Assembly: GCF_001262605.1 (NCBI RefSeq)
Contig: NZ_LGTC01000001.1
Coordinates: 2,709,501 to 2,773,500 of the forward strand
From: Pseudobacteroides cellulosolvens ATCC 35603 = DSM 2933
GTDB lineage: Bacteria > Bacillota > Clostridia > Acetivibrionales > DSM-2933
Length of the DNA: 64,000 bases
Direction: 5' to 3'
Numbering within the stretch: position 1 is the stretch's first letter; every line of letters begins with the position of its first letter. A program made the position numbers and the translations under genes. Positions 25,695 to 36,172 of this stretch are shown piece after piece. Below the pieces are notes generated by a model, which made no database searches, was not told the origin of the DNA, and saw only the letters and a program-made list of their open reading frames with translations.

Positions 25695-28600
25695 TATTCA
25701 TCTCTAGGCAGTATCTTTACCTTTCTTCCTGGCCACCAATTAAGCTCTCCTACCTTAACAGCTATTGCAGGCACAAACAAGGTCCTTACTATAAATGTGT
25801 CCATTAGAAGGCCTATTACCGCGGCAAAACCTATTTCAAACAAAGGCTTTATAGGGGAAGCCAGAAGTGCTCCAAAGGTACCTGCCATAATAATTCCGCA
25901 GGAGGTAATTATTCCACCCGTAGAAGCCAGTGCTCTTGCTACTCCTCCTGTCACATCTCCAGGCTTATATTCCTCCTTTACCCTTGATATCAAGAATATG
26001 TTATAATCTACACCGAGAGCAACAAGCAGACAGAAAGCAAAAAATGTAGTGGACCAACTTAGGCCCTCATACCCCATAATCAGCTGAAATACAACATAAC
26101 TTACGCCCATTGTTGTTGCATAACTTATAACAATTGTAAGAAGCAAATATATAGGTGCAATTACGCTTCTTAAAAGCAGGCAAAGAACTACAAATATTCC
26201 AATCAACACAAATAACATAAGTTTTACAAAATCGTCCGCAGTAATATCTCTTACATGGTCAAAAGTTGCTGATATTCCTCCTACATGCATTTCGGAACCA
26301 TCGAGATATGATTTTTTCAAGGTCTCTTCCGCTACCCTTTTTATAACCTTTGATGTATCCAACGCTTCTATTTTATACGGCGGAATAGACAGTACAACAT
26401 CAATTACCATACCCTTTGAATCTTCCGAAATATATTGATTCATAGCATTTTTTAAATCCTTGAATGCAGGATCTATTTCTTCTGCATTGGCAGGTATGAA
26501 GAATGTGCTGTCGCTATCCTTGTGTGCCGCATAATATTCATCAGCGTAAAGCTTTATTTTATCGAGGCCTTGTGTTAGCTTATTAAGGTCAACCTTGCTG
26601 TTGCTTAAACTTGAAAACGCATCCTTCAAGCTGTTCATGGCATTAGTTATCTCGTCCTGTGCCAGCTTCTGTCCATCTTTTATTTGTTCTAAAGCAACCT
26701 GAACCTGATTGAGTGCCGACGATGATTTATTTAAGCCCTCACTTACCTTTGAAAGCCCATCTTTTGCAGATGATATACCAGCACTTGAAGCTGACATACC
26801 CTTTTTGATATCCTTAAGCCCAACTGATATTTTCCCCATGTTATCTGATACACCCTTAACAGTACCCAAAGCAGTCTGATAGTTTATATCCTGTATAATT
26901 TCTGGTTTATCCTTAGCCATTCCTTCAAGGCTTTTTGCTGCGTTTCCCAGTGCGGCATTTACCTTTTCTATCCCCTGAACTGTATTATCTACCCCTGAAG
27001 TTAGTTTTACAAGTCCTCCGCTTATACCTGTAAGTCCGTTCACAGCACCATTGGTACCTTCTCCCAGGCTCTCAAGCCCGTCATTAACATGGGATATACC
27101 CTGTATAGTTTGCCCAGTGGCATCAACCAGCTTGCCAAAGTCACCTTTTCCAGACATATCATCTGCCATTTTACCCAGCTCTTCCAGCTTTCCAAGACTA
27201 TTCTTTGTATCATCCGACTTCTGGGAATTATCCATTTCCTTTGACACGCTGTTTAAGAAGTATGATACAGTAAGCTCATTCCTCTTATTCCCATCCGGTC
27301 TTGTAGCGGAACGAACCTTAGCTACATTGTCTATCTTTGATAAGTTATCGGAGATCTGCTCAACTACCTGCAGCGACCGATTATCCCATATGTCTTTATC
27401 AGACTTGATCACCACTTTTACAGGAAGTATATCCCCCTGCCCAAAATGTTCACTCATAACTTTGAAACCCTTGACGCAATCCGCAGAAGCAGGTAGTTCA
27501 TTTAGCTGATCAAAAGAACGGTCCAAATATTTTACTGAAACAATAAATGGAATAAATACAATGAGGCATACTACAATAAACCTGCCCGGCTTTCCAGTAA
27601 CCAAAATTGAAAGCTTGTGCCAGAACGTGCTTTGCTTTTTAATTTCATGTACTCTAGAAGGATGTGCTGGCCAGAATATTCTCTCGCCAAGGACTGAAAC
27701 GATGGAGGGGGTCAAAGTCATTACCGCAAGCAATGTTATTGCAACCCCTATTGCCACACTAGGACCTGTTGTCTTGTAAAGCCCAAAATTAGCAAAGAAC
27801 ATCATTGAAAATCCTATTATTACGGTACCTGCACTGGAAATTATAGCTTCTCCTGTACTGGGAATTGAGCATTTTAAAGCTTCCACCTTATCTTTTCCCT
27901 GGGATATTTCTTCTCTGAATCTTGAAATTATGAGGAGGCAATAATCTGTTCCTGCACCAAACAGGACAGCGATGAGGAACGTCTCGGTAAAGGATGATAC
28001 ATTAAGGCCTAAATCTGCCAACCATGCTACAACCCCTCTGGATATAAGGAACGAAATTCCAATAGTCACCAAGGGAACCAATGGGCAATGGGTGATCTAT
28101 ATATGAGCAAAAGCACCACAATAAGGAGCACTATGGTAATCATAGCTGTAATTTCCATGCTCTTATTGACGATCTGGTGTTCTTCCTGCACAATTGCAGC
28201 ATCACCTGTTACACTAACCGAAAGCTCATTTGAACGGACGGGCATATCCTTAATATTTTGATCTCCACTTTTTTTAAGCCCATCCCTTATAGATACGATA
28301 AGCTCATTTGACTCTTCAGTATACATTTTAACATCAAGGTTTATGATCATTAATGCTGCCATTTTATCCTTGCTGTACATAATGCTTTCATACTCTTTTT
28401 TAGATGCAGGAGATACTATGTCTGATATCTTATATTCTTTTTCATTCTTTTTAAAATAATCCTCAAGGCTTAACATATACTTCTTATCCTGATCCGATAA
28501 CCCCTTTTTATTTTCAAATATAAGGGTAAGGCTGCATTTACCTCCCTCATCAGGAAATAATTCATTATAAAGTTTATTGGCCTTAATAGGATCGCTATTT

Positions 28601-28743
28601 TCAGGTAAAAAGCTCTCCTGATTGCTGCTTGCAACTTTGGAAAGAGAAGGTGCAAAAAGTTGTACAGCTATCACAAATACAATCCAAAATACTATGAACA
28701 CCCATCTGAATTTTAAAACCAGCTCGCTCAATTTCCTTAGCAT
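25694..28743 (-). pseudogene. MMPL/RND-family exporter split by a one-base frameshift
   Basis: Frame one starts at ATG 28743 and stops at 28066 after 225 residues; frame two continues from 28081 to 25694. Joined, they give about 1016 residues with the usual two-lobe MMPL layout: a helix at 12-30, an extracellular domain, five to six helices, a long coiled-coil-rich extracellular region (about 430-720) and five to six more helices. The junction lies at 28083-28085, where the coding strand reads GCCCAT; GCCCCA would restore PIAPLVPLV. The same kind of loss, one base from a short G/C run, occurs near 4932. An assembly error or a recent lesion is possible. Such proteins export lipids, drugs or peptides. 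Confidence 0.78.
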
Positions 28744-28790
28744 ATATTAGCTCCTCCAAACATTTTGCATAGATAAAAAGTAATTATAGA

Positions 28791-28883
28791 TAAAACACTT
28801 TAAACCTCAATTCGTTCCAACTGCTCATATGGCTAAAAGCCGGTAATATGGCAGTTGGTTATAACAATGTTTAAAGTGTTTTA
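28791..28883. repeat. Nested inverted repeat between valS and the MMPL gene
   Basis: Perfect 15-base outer arms (28791-28805, 28869-28883; TAAAACACTTTAAAC) enclose a second perfect eight-base pair (28817-28824, 28851-28858; CCAACTGC). It lies in the 230-base gap before the MMPL start and after valS. It may be a transcript end or a regulator site. Confidence 0.6.
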
Positions 28884-28976
28884 ACAGTAAATTTATTTTG
28901 CAGTAAATCAAAATACTGCTGTTTTTTATTTAGTAATGCCTTAGAAATAACTTTGTATCCTAGAGGTTGTTATTTC

Positions 28977-31631
28977 TTAGCCATTACTCAATCCCTTAAT
29001 TCTCTCAACAACTTTATCGTACATTTCTTGATATTTCATTAGCTTGGACTTTTCTTCTTCTATAACCTTTTCAGGTGCCTTAGCCACAAAGCCTTGATTT
29101 GAAAGCTTTCCTTTAACTCTTTCCAATTCTTTCTCAAGGTTTATTTTTTCCTTTTCAAGCCTTTCAATTTCCTTTTCAATATCTACAAGGGCATCTAGAG
29201 GAATAAATATTTCTGCCCCGGCAATGACTGAAGATACAGCATCTTCAGAAATACCGTTTTTATCCTGCTGAACCACAACATCTGATGCACTTGCCAACTT
29301 CTCAAAGTACATTTTTCCTTCTTCAAGTATCTTCACTTCTTTAACCCCTGAAGCTACGAAGATTATTTTAGCCTTTCTTGATGGCGGAACATTCATTTCT
29401 GCCCTGATATTTCTTACACTGCGTACAGCTTCCATAATAAGCTGCATTTTAGCTTCGTCTTCCGAATAGTTATATTTTTCAATATATTCCGGCCATTTTG
29501 ATACCATTATGCTCTCATCATCATTGATAAGGTGGCAGTATATCTCTTCAGTTATAAACGGCATAAATGGATGAAGCAGCTTTAATGCATTGCCCAAGGT
29601 GTAATTTAAAACATACTGGGCTTCAAGCCTGGATTCGTGTTCCTTATCGTATAGCCTTGGTTTAACCAACTCAATATACCAGTCACAGAATTCTTCCCAT
29701 ATAAACTCATAAACCTTTTGAAGGGCAATTCCCGCTTCAAACCTTTCCATATTTTCTGTAATTTCTTTAGAAAGGTTGTTAATTCTTGTAAGTATCCACT
29801 TGTCGGCAACTGTAAATCTCCCTTCTTTTACTTTGGAGAAATCAATATTTTCATCAAAATTCATAAGAACAAATCTTGATGCATTCCATACCTTATTTGT
29901 GAAGTTTCTGCTGGACTCAACCTTTTTATCCGAGAACCTTAAATCACTTCCCGGTGATACACCTATGGTAAGTGCAAACCTCAATGAATCAGTACCGTAT
30001 TTATCTATTACCTCTAAAGGATCAATACCATTACCTAATGATTTGCTCATCTTACGGCCTTGCTCATCCCTAACTATTCCATGGATAAATACATATTTGA
30101 AAGGCTCTTTTCCCATTTGTTCCAGACCGGAGAATATCATTCTTGCAACCCAGAAGAATATTATATCATAGCCTGTAACAAGTACACTCGTTGGATAGAA
30201 GTATGCCAGTTCCTCTGTATTTTCAGGCCATCCTAATGTTGAGAAAGGCCATAATGCAGAGCTGAACCATGTATCGAGAGTGTCGGGATCCTGCAGGAAT
30301 TCTGTACCGCCACAGTCAGGACATACATCGGGCATATCCGCTGCAACTATTACCTTTCCGCATTTTTTACAGTAATAAGCGGGAATTCTATGCCCCCACC
30401 ACAGCTGTCTTGAAATACACCAATCCTGGATGTTTTCCATCCAGTTAAAATATATTTTGGCAAATCTCTCAGGTACAAACTTGATTGTGCCGTTTTTAAC
30501 TGTTTCTATAGCAGGTTCAGCCAAAGGCTTCATATGAACAAACCACTGTTTTGATATCATAGGTTCAATAACAGTGCTGCATCTGTAGCATGTTCCAACA
30601 TTGTGATTATGAGGCTGTATCTTAAGAAGCAAGTCCATATTCCTAAGATCTTCAATCATCTGCTTTCTTGCTTCATATCTATCCATTCCCTGGTATTGTC
30701 TTGCATTTTCATTCATGGTTGCATCATCGTTCATAACCTTTATCTGTGGAAGATTATGTCTTAATCCAACCTCAAAGTCATTAGGATCATGAGCTGGAGT
30801 TATCTTAACCGCACCTGTTCCGAAATCCTTATCAACATAACTGTCGGCAATAATGGGTATTTCCCTGTTAACAAGGGGCAGGATAACCATTTTACCCAAA
30901 AGGTGCTTATACCTTTCATCATCAGGATTAACTGCTACAGCAGTATCTCCCAGCATTGTCTCTGGTCTTGTTGTTGCAACAACTATAAACTCATTGGAAT
31001 CTTTAACAGGATATTTAATATGCCAGAAGCTTCCTTCCTTTTCCTCATACTCAACCTCTGCATCAGAAATTGAGGTATTACACTTAGGGCACCAGTTTAT
31101 AATCCTTTCACCCCTGTAAATAAGCTTCTTGTTATAAAGCCTTATGAATACTTCCTTAACCGCCTCTGAAAGGCCCTCATCCATTGTGAATCTTTCTCTT
31201 TTCCAGTCACAGGAGCTGCCGAGTTTTTTAAGCTGTTCAACAATCCTGCCTCCATAGAGTTTTTTCCATTCCCATGCTCTTTCCAAAAACTTCTCACGGC
31301 CAATAGCTTCCTTTGTAATTCCTTCTTTAGCCATAGCCTCAACAATTTTAGCCTCGGTAGCTATACTTGCATGGTCTGTGCCGGGAAGCCACAATGTGCT
31401 GTAACCCTGCATCCTCTTCCACCTTATAAGTATATCCTGAAGGGTGTTGTCAAGAGCATGACCCATATGAAGCTGACCGGTAATGTTAGGCGGAGGTATA
31501 ACAATGGTGTAAGGATCTTTTTCTTTATCTATTACTGCATGAAAATAGTCATTATCCATCCACTTTTTATAAAGTCTTTCTTCAACCTGCTTTGGGTCAT
31601 ATGTTTTTTCAAGGTTCTTATTTTCTTCCAT
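28977..31631 (-). CDS. valS: Valyl-tRNA synthetase
   Basis: The protein has 884 residues, the usual bacterial length. The class I signatures are HMGH in [13 protein letters not shown] near residue 53 and KMSKS in [14 protein letters not shown] near 525. CP1 editing, zinc-type CxxC pairs (YCKKCG, CPDCGG), an anticodon domain (about 610-760) and a C-terminal coiled coil follow (last 70 residues). It charges tRNA-Val and edits mischarged threonine. A T-box leader at 32033-32290 lies upstream with a small membrane gene between, so transcription is probably sensed through uncharged tRNA-Val. Confidence 0.96.
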   Translation of the reverse strand: MEENKNLEKTYDPKQVEERLYKKWMDNDYFHAVIDKEKDPYTIVIPPPNITGQLHMGHALDNTLQDILIRWKRMQGYSTLWLPGTDHASIATEAKIVEAMAKEGITKEAIGREKFLERAWEWKKLYGGRIVEQLKKLGSSCDWKRERFTMDEGLSEAVKEVFIRLYNKKLIYRGERIINWCPKCNTSISDAEVEYEEKEGSFWHIKYPVKDSNEFIVVATTRPETMLGDTAVAVNPDDERYKHLLGKMVILPLVNREIPIIADSYVDKDFGTGAVKITPAHDPNDFEVGLRHNLPQIKVMNDDATMNENARQYQGMDRYEARKQMIEDLRNMDLLLKIQPHNHNVGTCYRCSTVIEPMISKQWFVHMKPLAEPAIETVKNGTIKFVPERFAKIYFNWMENIQDWCISRQLWWGHRIPAYYCKKCGKVIVAADMPDVCPDCGGTEFLQDPDTLDTWFSSALWPFSTLGWPENTEELAYFYPTSVLVTGYDIIFFWVARMIFSGLEQMGKEPFKYVFIHGIVRDEQGRKMSKSLGNGIDPLEVIDKYGTDSLRFALTIGVSPGSDLRFSDKKVESSRNFTNKVWNASRFVLMNFDENIDFSKVKEGRFTVADKWILTRINNLSKEITENMERFEAGIALQKVYEFIWEEFCDWYIELVKPRLYDKEHESRLEAQYVLNYTLGNALKLLHPFMPFITEEIYCHLINDDESIMVSKWPEYIEKYNYSEDEAKMQLIMEAVRSVRNIRAEMNVPPSRKAKIIFVASGVKEVKILEEGKMYFEKLASASDVVVQQDKNGISEDAVSSVIAGAEIFIPLDALVDIEKEIERLEKEKINLEKELERVKGKLSNQGFVAKAPEKVIEEEKSKLMKYQEMYDKVVERIKGLSNG

Positions 31632-31719
31632 ACTATTCGACCTGCCTCTCTTATTTATTGATTCTTATTTTTCTTTTCTTAAATTTTTATTGCTTCTGGA
31701 ATTCCCAAATAGTTTTTTG

Positions 31720-31965
31720 TCACCCTCTTGAGATTGCCAAAAACATTATAAACCCAGGTAACGCAATAATCATCCCTAACATCTTGCACCTTACAACTGC
31801 TTTATTAAACAAATATTCTTCCAGCTCTTCCTCGCTCATTTCATTTTCAAAATCGCAAGTCATTCGGTTATTGAGTTCTAATTTCTTTACAATGGCTTTA
31901 GCACCAAAAGTGGTTATCGCTCCCATTGCGATAAAAAAAATTGCTACAATATCAATATAATTCAA
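31720..31965 (-). CDS. Small two-helix membrane protein between T-box and valS
   Basis: 81 residues from TTG 31965, which has AGGAG eight bases upstream; the longer frame runs back into the T-box RNA and is not credible. One membrane helix lies near residues 3-22 and another at 60-78, with an acidic stretch between (EEELEEYLF). I recognise no family. It is the first gene after the T-box terminator and ends 88 bases before valS, so it should share valine-tRNA-dependent control. Confidence 0.55.
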   Translation of the reverse strand: MNYIDIVAIFFIAMGAITTFGAKAIVKKLELNNRMTCDFENEMSEEELEEYLFNKAVVRCKMLGMIIALPGFIMFLAISRG

Positions 31966-32032
31966 CCAATCATCTCCTACAAAATGTTTAAAGAACTTAC
32001 TTCCCCTTATGAGCTTTAAAATTATTAAATAT

Positions 32033-32290
32033 AATAAAAGCCCTTCATCCAAACAAATGGACGAAAGGCATATTTCCGCGGTACCACCATAATTCCCAAC
32101 AAGGGCTCTTTCGCGAAGTAACGGTCCGCTGCCGTAATAACCTACTAAAGATACAAACCAATTTCGATTACTAAACTCATAAGCTACCTTCATCGATCCT
32201 ATCCCGGTAAGGCTTTCAGCCGCTGACCTTTCCTCTCTTAGGGCTTATACCGACTACTCCTCTTAATCATTGTTTTTATCATTATGCTAT
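32033..32290 (-). promoter_or_regulatory. T-box riboswitch (tRNA-Val candidate)
   Basis: The conserved T-box, ATGGTGGTACCGCGG, is at 32074-32089. A terminator with 11-base arms (32040-32050, 32059-32069) and a T-run follows. Upstream are the purine-rich AAGAGGAGTAG start of stem I and the AGAGAGGAAAGG segment. A candidate specifier GUA (Val) sits in GAAGGTAGCTT at 32185-32187. The terminator competes with the antiterminator that contains the T-box. Confidence 0.88.
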
Positions 32291-32296
32291 TAAATA

Positions 32297-32325
32297 ATGA
32301 TATAACAATCACCCTAGACTGTCAA
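32297..32325 (-). promoter_or_regulatory. Promoter of the T-box/valS unit
   Basis: TTGACA (32320-32325) and TATCAT (32297-32302) on the minus strand with a 17-base spacer. Confidence 0.65.
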
Positions 32326-32330
32326 GGCAC

Positions 32331-32756
32331 TTTTTGCTGCTTCAAAATTTAATTTTCCCAACTGATAACTAACTATTTGTCAAACCTCCACTAAGGCACT
32401 AAATTTGTGATAATTCATAATTTTCTCTAAAAGTGTCTCCCCAAAAATCTAATATAAGAAACTTTATACCACAACCGTTAACAAGGGGTACTCCCTAGTG
32501 AAGGTTTTCCAAATAGTTAGATGCTAATGAATGATTGATATATATAATACTCCCCTATGCAATTAAAAGTGTTATTTTATTAAAAGTGACAATAATTCAA
32601 TTAATTTTCCACTTTTAATATCAAGCACCTTTAATAAAATAAAATTAAACCCATACTCTCTATCTTTAACTAATTTTATTATAAACCAAAAACTTTTGTA
32701 TATGTTTTGTAGGATGTTTGTATAAAGCATTTATACATATTGATAAATGCATACAT
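32331..32756. other. Intergenic region without a gene
   Basis: This AT-rich stretch of about 425 bases lies between the divergent valS unit and the kinase operon. Around 32560-32640 the string TTAAAAGTG occurs twice and its complement once or twice, forming an imperfect long hairpin. Nothing else is recognised. Confidence 0.5.
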
Positions 32757-32784
32757 TTGCTGATAAAATAAATTAATATATAAT
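32757..32784 (+). promoter_or_regulatory. Promoter of the kinase operon
   Basis: TTGCTG (32757-32762) and TATAAT (32779-32784) are 16 bases apart, about 30 bases before the first gene. Confidence 0.55.
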
Positions 32785-32813
32785 GAGTTTTTTGTAAATG
32801 GAGGTGTTCTTTT

Positions 32814-33026
32814 TTGGGCATACATTATGTTTATATATCTATAGGTATTGGTACGCTCATATTAAATGCAGTACTGATTTACTTCTACATAAGAACCAAC
32901 AAGCCAAGTGTTGACAATCATATCGCAAAGCCTAAAAACGGACCCCAATCATTTGAAATGGATCAAAGCACCGCCTTCGATGAGGACGATTTTACTATGG
33001 ATATTGACGGTTCCAAAGACGAATAG
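32814..33026 (+). CDS. Small single-pass membrane protein with acidic tail
   Basis: 70 residues from a TTG behind GGAGGTG; no in-frame ATG precedes it. A hydrophobic helix at residues 4-26 is followed by a polar linker and a strongly acidic C-terminus (DEDDFTMDIDGSKDE). No family is recognised. It ends nine bases before the Ser/Thr kinase gene and is surely in the same operon; it might be a substrate, partner or membrane adaptor of that kinase. Thr residues in the acidic tail are plausible phosphorylation sites, which is inference only. Confidence 0.6.
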   Translation: MGIHYVYISIGIGTLILNAVLIYFYIRTNKPSVDNHIAKPKNGPQSFEMDQSTAFDEDDFTMDIDGSKDE

Positions 33027-33035
33027 GAGATTACA

Positions 33036-35174
33036 ATGGTTGATATAGGCGAAATACTGAAGGGCAAATATAAAATTGAAAAACTCCTCGGTCAGGGTGC
33101 AACAGGCAAGGTTTACTTGTGTAGAAATATAGAACTCGGCAACCTATGGGCAGTTAAGTACATTTACAAAAAGCACACTAAAATCAAGCTCCTTGCAGAA
33201 ATAGATATCCTAAAAAAGCTCAATCATGTAAGCCTTCCCAAAATCATTGATGTCATAGAGGATGACAGTGGATTTTACATGGTAGAAAGCTATATTGAAG
33301 GAACACCCCTTGATAAATTGCTTAAAGATGCGGAAAGTTTTGATGAAGAAACAGTAATCGAATGGGCCAAGCAGCTTTGTGATGCCCTTTCCTACCTGCA
33401 CAGCATGAAGCCATTTCCAATAATTTATCGCGATATGAAGCCTCAAAATATAATAATTACAACGGACAATAAGGCAGTTATAGTAGATTTTGGAATTGCA
33501 AGGGAATATAAGGGGCAAAACACCAAAGATACAATAATTGCCGGAACCCCATATTATGCAGCACCAGAACAATTGACTGCCGAAGGTGCAACCGACAACA
33601 GGACTGATATTTACAGTCTTGGAGTAACCCTGCACCATTTACTGACAGGTGCACTTCCTAAATTCGAGGAAACAAGCCTATTGGAATATGACAAAAATAT
33701 ATCCCCCCAGATGGATTACATAATTCTAAAATGCATAAAGAAAAACCTTTCAGAAAGGTATCAGAGTATTGATGAGCTAAAAAAAGATTTAAACAATATT
33801 AAGCTCTTAAAAATTAATAGTTTTGAGCTCAGGATACGAAATAGATTAATTATTTCTGCCAGCATTTTAATGTCTATAATATCGCTGTCAATGGTCTATT
33901 TAGGTATATCGGCAATTTCAAAGGAAAAATCAGCTGTGCTGGATATTTCTCCCGAGGTTCTTGCTCTTTCTCAAAAACAGGAAAGACCCATTAAGGTTAA
34001 AAAGAAATACACAGACGGCTCTACAGCACCCGTCAGAAGTAATGAGATCAAATGGAAATCTTCAAATCAGGATGTTGCGGTGGTAAAGAACGACCGTGTA
34101 TATGCTACGGGAGAAGGAACTGCTGACCTGGAGGGTTTTTATGAAGACAAAAGATTAAAAATGACAGTTCTTGTCAACAAGGCTGCTGATGAAGTCAAAC
34201 ATGTGGACATAAACCTGAAATATTTAAGGAACTACCAGGTTTCTTCCTTCGCCGGAAACGGCAACCATACCGATATTAACGGTGATATACCCGATGGTGA
34301 TTTGAAAAATGCAATTATATCAGATCCCTGCAGTATATCTTTCATACCAAACGGTGATCTGTTAGTTACCGATCAGAGAAAATTAAGGCTTATTAATAAA
34401 AACACCGTAAAAACTATTGATTTGGAAACCAATGCAGAAATTGCCAGGATATCTTCCAATGGTACTATCTATTTTTCATTTGAGCCTTATGAAAATGAAA
34501 ATCAGGAAATGATCTACGGAATATGCAGCTATAAGAATGGAATTACCGATTTTATTTACAAAAACAGCGGCACATTAAAGGTCATTGAGGATTTTGCCTT
34601 TGACAGCCATGATAATATTTATCTTCTTGAGCACGAATTCATAAGCACTGATGAAGAAGTTACATCTTTGGTATATTTAAATACCAAAACAAAGGAACAT
34701 AAAATACTCAAGGAACTGCCTGGATTTATTGACAGCATTACACTTGATGTATATGACAACTTATTCATCAGCTCCAAAGAGAACTATTCCATATACAAAT
34801 TGGACAAAACCTCACAGAATTTCATGTTGTTTGCCGGCAACGAAAAGGAGCAGCAATTTGTCGATGGAATAAACTGCAGATTTTTTGCTCCGAAAAGAAT
34901 AAAGGCTGTGGGCAATAATCTATATATTCTCGACAAGAATGTATTAAGAAGAATTTCCCTTGACAGTAATGGAGATATATCAGATGTGGAATCTATCGCC
35001 GGGCAGCCCGGTAAAGTCCCCCAGAATAATAACACAGGAATCTCCCAACATAATACCTATCCTGGTTATTATGCATTATTTAAGGATCCCAGCGATTTTG
35101 CCATTGACAAACAGGGAAATATTTTTGTTACTGACAAAAAAGGCTATGTGATATGGAAAATATCAAGCATGTAA
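33036..35174 (+). CDS. Membrane Ser/Thr protein kinase with extracellular Ig-like and propeller domains
   Basis: The protein has 712 residues. The kinase domain is at about 12-260: glycine loop GQGATGKVYL, Lys in WAVKYI, catalytic loop YRDMKPQN near 138, and DFG in IVDFGIAREY near 157. A membrane helix lies at about 275-298. Outside, residues 310-390 resemble a Big_2 Ig-like fold (WKSSNQDVAVV, ATGEGTADL), and about 400-712 is an NHL-type beta-propeller (ISDPCSISFIPNGDLLVTD, FKDPSDFAIDKQGNIFVTD). PrkC-type kinases usually carry PASTA repeats, so this sensor is unusual. A convergent FHA protein gene follows, a likely phospho-threonine reader. Confidence 0.88.
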   Translation: MVDIGEILKGKYKIEKLLGQGATGKVYLCRNIELGNLWAVKYIYKKHTKIKLLAEIDILKKLNHVSLPKIIDVIEDDSGFYMVESYIEGTPLDKLLKDAESFDEETVIEWAKQLCDALSYLHSMKPFPIIYRDMKPQNIIITTDNKAVIVDFGIAREYKGQNTKDTIIAGTPYYAAPEQLTAEGATDNRTDIYSLGVTLHHLLTGALPKFEETSLLEYDKNISPQMDYIILKCIKKNLSERYQSIDELKKDLNNIKLLKINSFELRIRNRLIISASILMSIISLSMVYLGISAISKEKSAVLDISPEVLALSQKQERPIKVKKKYTDGSTAPVRSNEIKWKSSNQDVAVVKNDRVYATGEGTADLEGFYEDKRLKMTVLVNKAADEVKHVDINLKYLRNYQVSSFAGNGNHTDINGDIPDGDLKNAIISDPCSISFIPNGDLLVTDQRKLRLINKNTVKTIDLETNAEIARISSNGTIYFSFEPYENENQEMIYGICSYKNGITDFIYKNSGTLKVIEDFAFDSHDNIYLLEHEFISTDEEVTSLVYLNTKTKEHKILKELPGFIDSITLDVYDNLFISSKENYSIYKLDKTSQNFMLFAGNEKEQQFVDGINCRFFAPKRIKAVGNNLYILDKNVLRRISLDSNGDISDVESIAGQPGKVPQNNNTGISQHNTYPGYYALFKDPSDFAIDKQGNIFVTDKKGYVIWKISSM

Positions 35175-35184
35175 GCCTATATAT

Positions 35185-35916
35185 TTAATGCTCTGGAATA
35201 ACAAATATATATTCCCAGTCAGCAAACTTTATTCTATCATTATTATTTATTTCAATATCAATAAGTTTATCAACCCTCATACCATTTACAAAAGTACCAT
35301 TGGTAGATCCAAGATCCTTCAAAAAATACCGGCCTTCTCTGGATATTATCTCTGCATGGCTTTTACTTACGAAATTATTCCTGCACACATAATCAGCACC
35401 CTTATTCTTTCTGCCTATTATAAAGCTCTTCTTGTCAATCATTATTTTTTCCACATAATCCTTAACATTTGTTTCCTTGCCGTCGATTATTTTTCTTTCA
35501 AGGTAAGGGTATATGGAAGAATCAAATTCCATTGTAACAGTAAAATCATCTTCACTTCTGATCTTCTCATATTCATAGGAAGCCTTAATGATTCTGCCTG
35601 GAAAATCGACACTATCAACGTATTCGTAAAGTTTATCCTTCGCCTGCTGAGGCAAACCGGATTTAATCATAATGTCAAGTATAACATCCGATTTTACTGT
35701 TCCATTTTCAAGAAGCTTGAAATACCTATCGTTTATATGTTTAATAACTTCACTGATGGTACACCTTTTAGAACTGAAACCATCACTAGGCATGTACTTT
35801 CCTTTTTTCCAATTATCAAGAGTATCCTGACTTATCATAAGCTTTCTGGTAAATTCAGCACCGCTATAGAACAATGCCTCTATCATATTAGCTAAAATTT
35901 TTCCAAAAACATTCAT
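35185..35916 (-). CDS. FHA-domain protein with HTH-like N-terminus
   Basis: The protein has 243 residues from ATG 35916, spaced from GGGTGG; a GTG at 35925 lies within that site. The C-terminal 90 residues are an FHA domain with GRKNKGADYV, NFVSKSHAEI and LKDLGSTNGTFVNG, which bind phospho-threonine. The N-terminal 70 residues look like a helix-turn-helix (RKLMISQDTLDNWKKGKYMPS), and a short helical linker follows. It is convergent with the Ser/Thr kinase gene, stops ten bases apart, and is a likely reader of its output. DNA binding is inference. Confidence 0.82.
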   Translation of the reverse strand: MNVFGKILANMIEALFYSGAEFTRKLMISQDTLDNWKKGKYMPSDGFSSKRCTISEVIKHINDRYFKLLENGTVKSDVILDIMIKSGLPQQAKDKLYEYVDSVDFPGRIIKASYEYEKIRSEDDFTVTMEFDSSIYPYLERKIIDGKETNVKDYVEKIMIDKKSFIIGRKNKGADYVCRNNFVSKSHAEIISREGRYFLKDLGSTNGTFVNGMRVDKLIDIEINNNDRIKFADWEYIFVIPEH

Positions 35917-35939
35917 ATAAACCACCCATTAGCCTTATT

Positions 35940-35966
35940 AACAAAATCACAAGTATTTTGCAACCT
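35940..35966 (+). repeat. Diverged copy of repeat A
   Basis: AACAAAATC and ATTTTGCAACCT match the hairpin and first tail bases of repeat A, but the rest of the tail is lost. A still weaker hairpin-only match lies at 21483-21507. Confidence 0.35.
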
Positions 35967-36172
35967 CAACAACTTCGGTAAAAACTTCGGTAATTTCCTC
36001 GTGTTTAATTTCCTATTTTACCTCTTTAAAAAAAGTAGTATTTTATTGTTATAAAGAAGAAAAGTGTTATTTTTTCCTTTTCTCAAGCAATCAACAAATT
36101 TATACAAATATTTTATTTTACTTTGATTAAAATGTCAAAATTCATATAAGGGGATTTAAAGGAGGTTTACTT

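Noticed and set aside
31966..32193. N-terminal extension of the small membrane protein before valS
   Set aside because: The extension translates T-box RNA; the TTG at 31965 has the ribosome site.
35188..35895. 235-codon open frame antisense to the FHA gene
   Set aside because: The FHA frame has clear motifs and a ribosome site; the antisense frame has neither.
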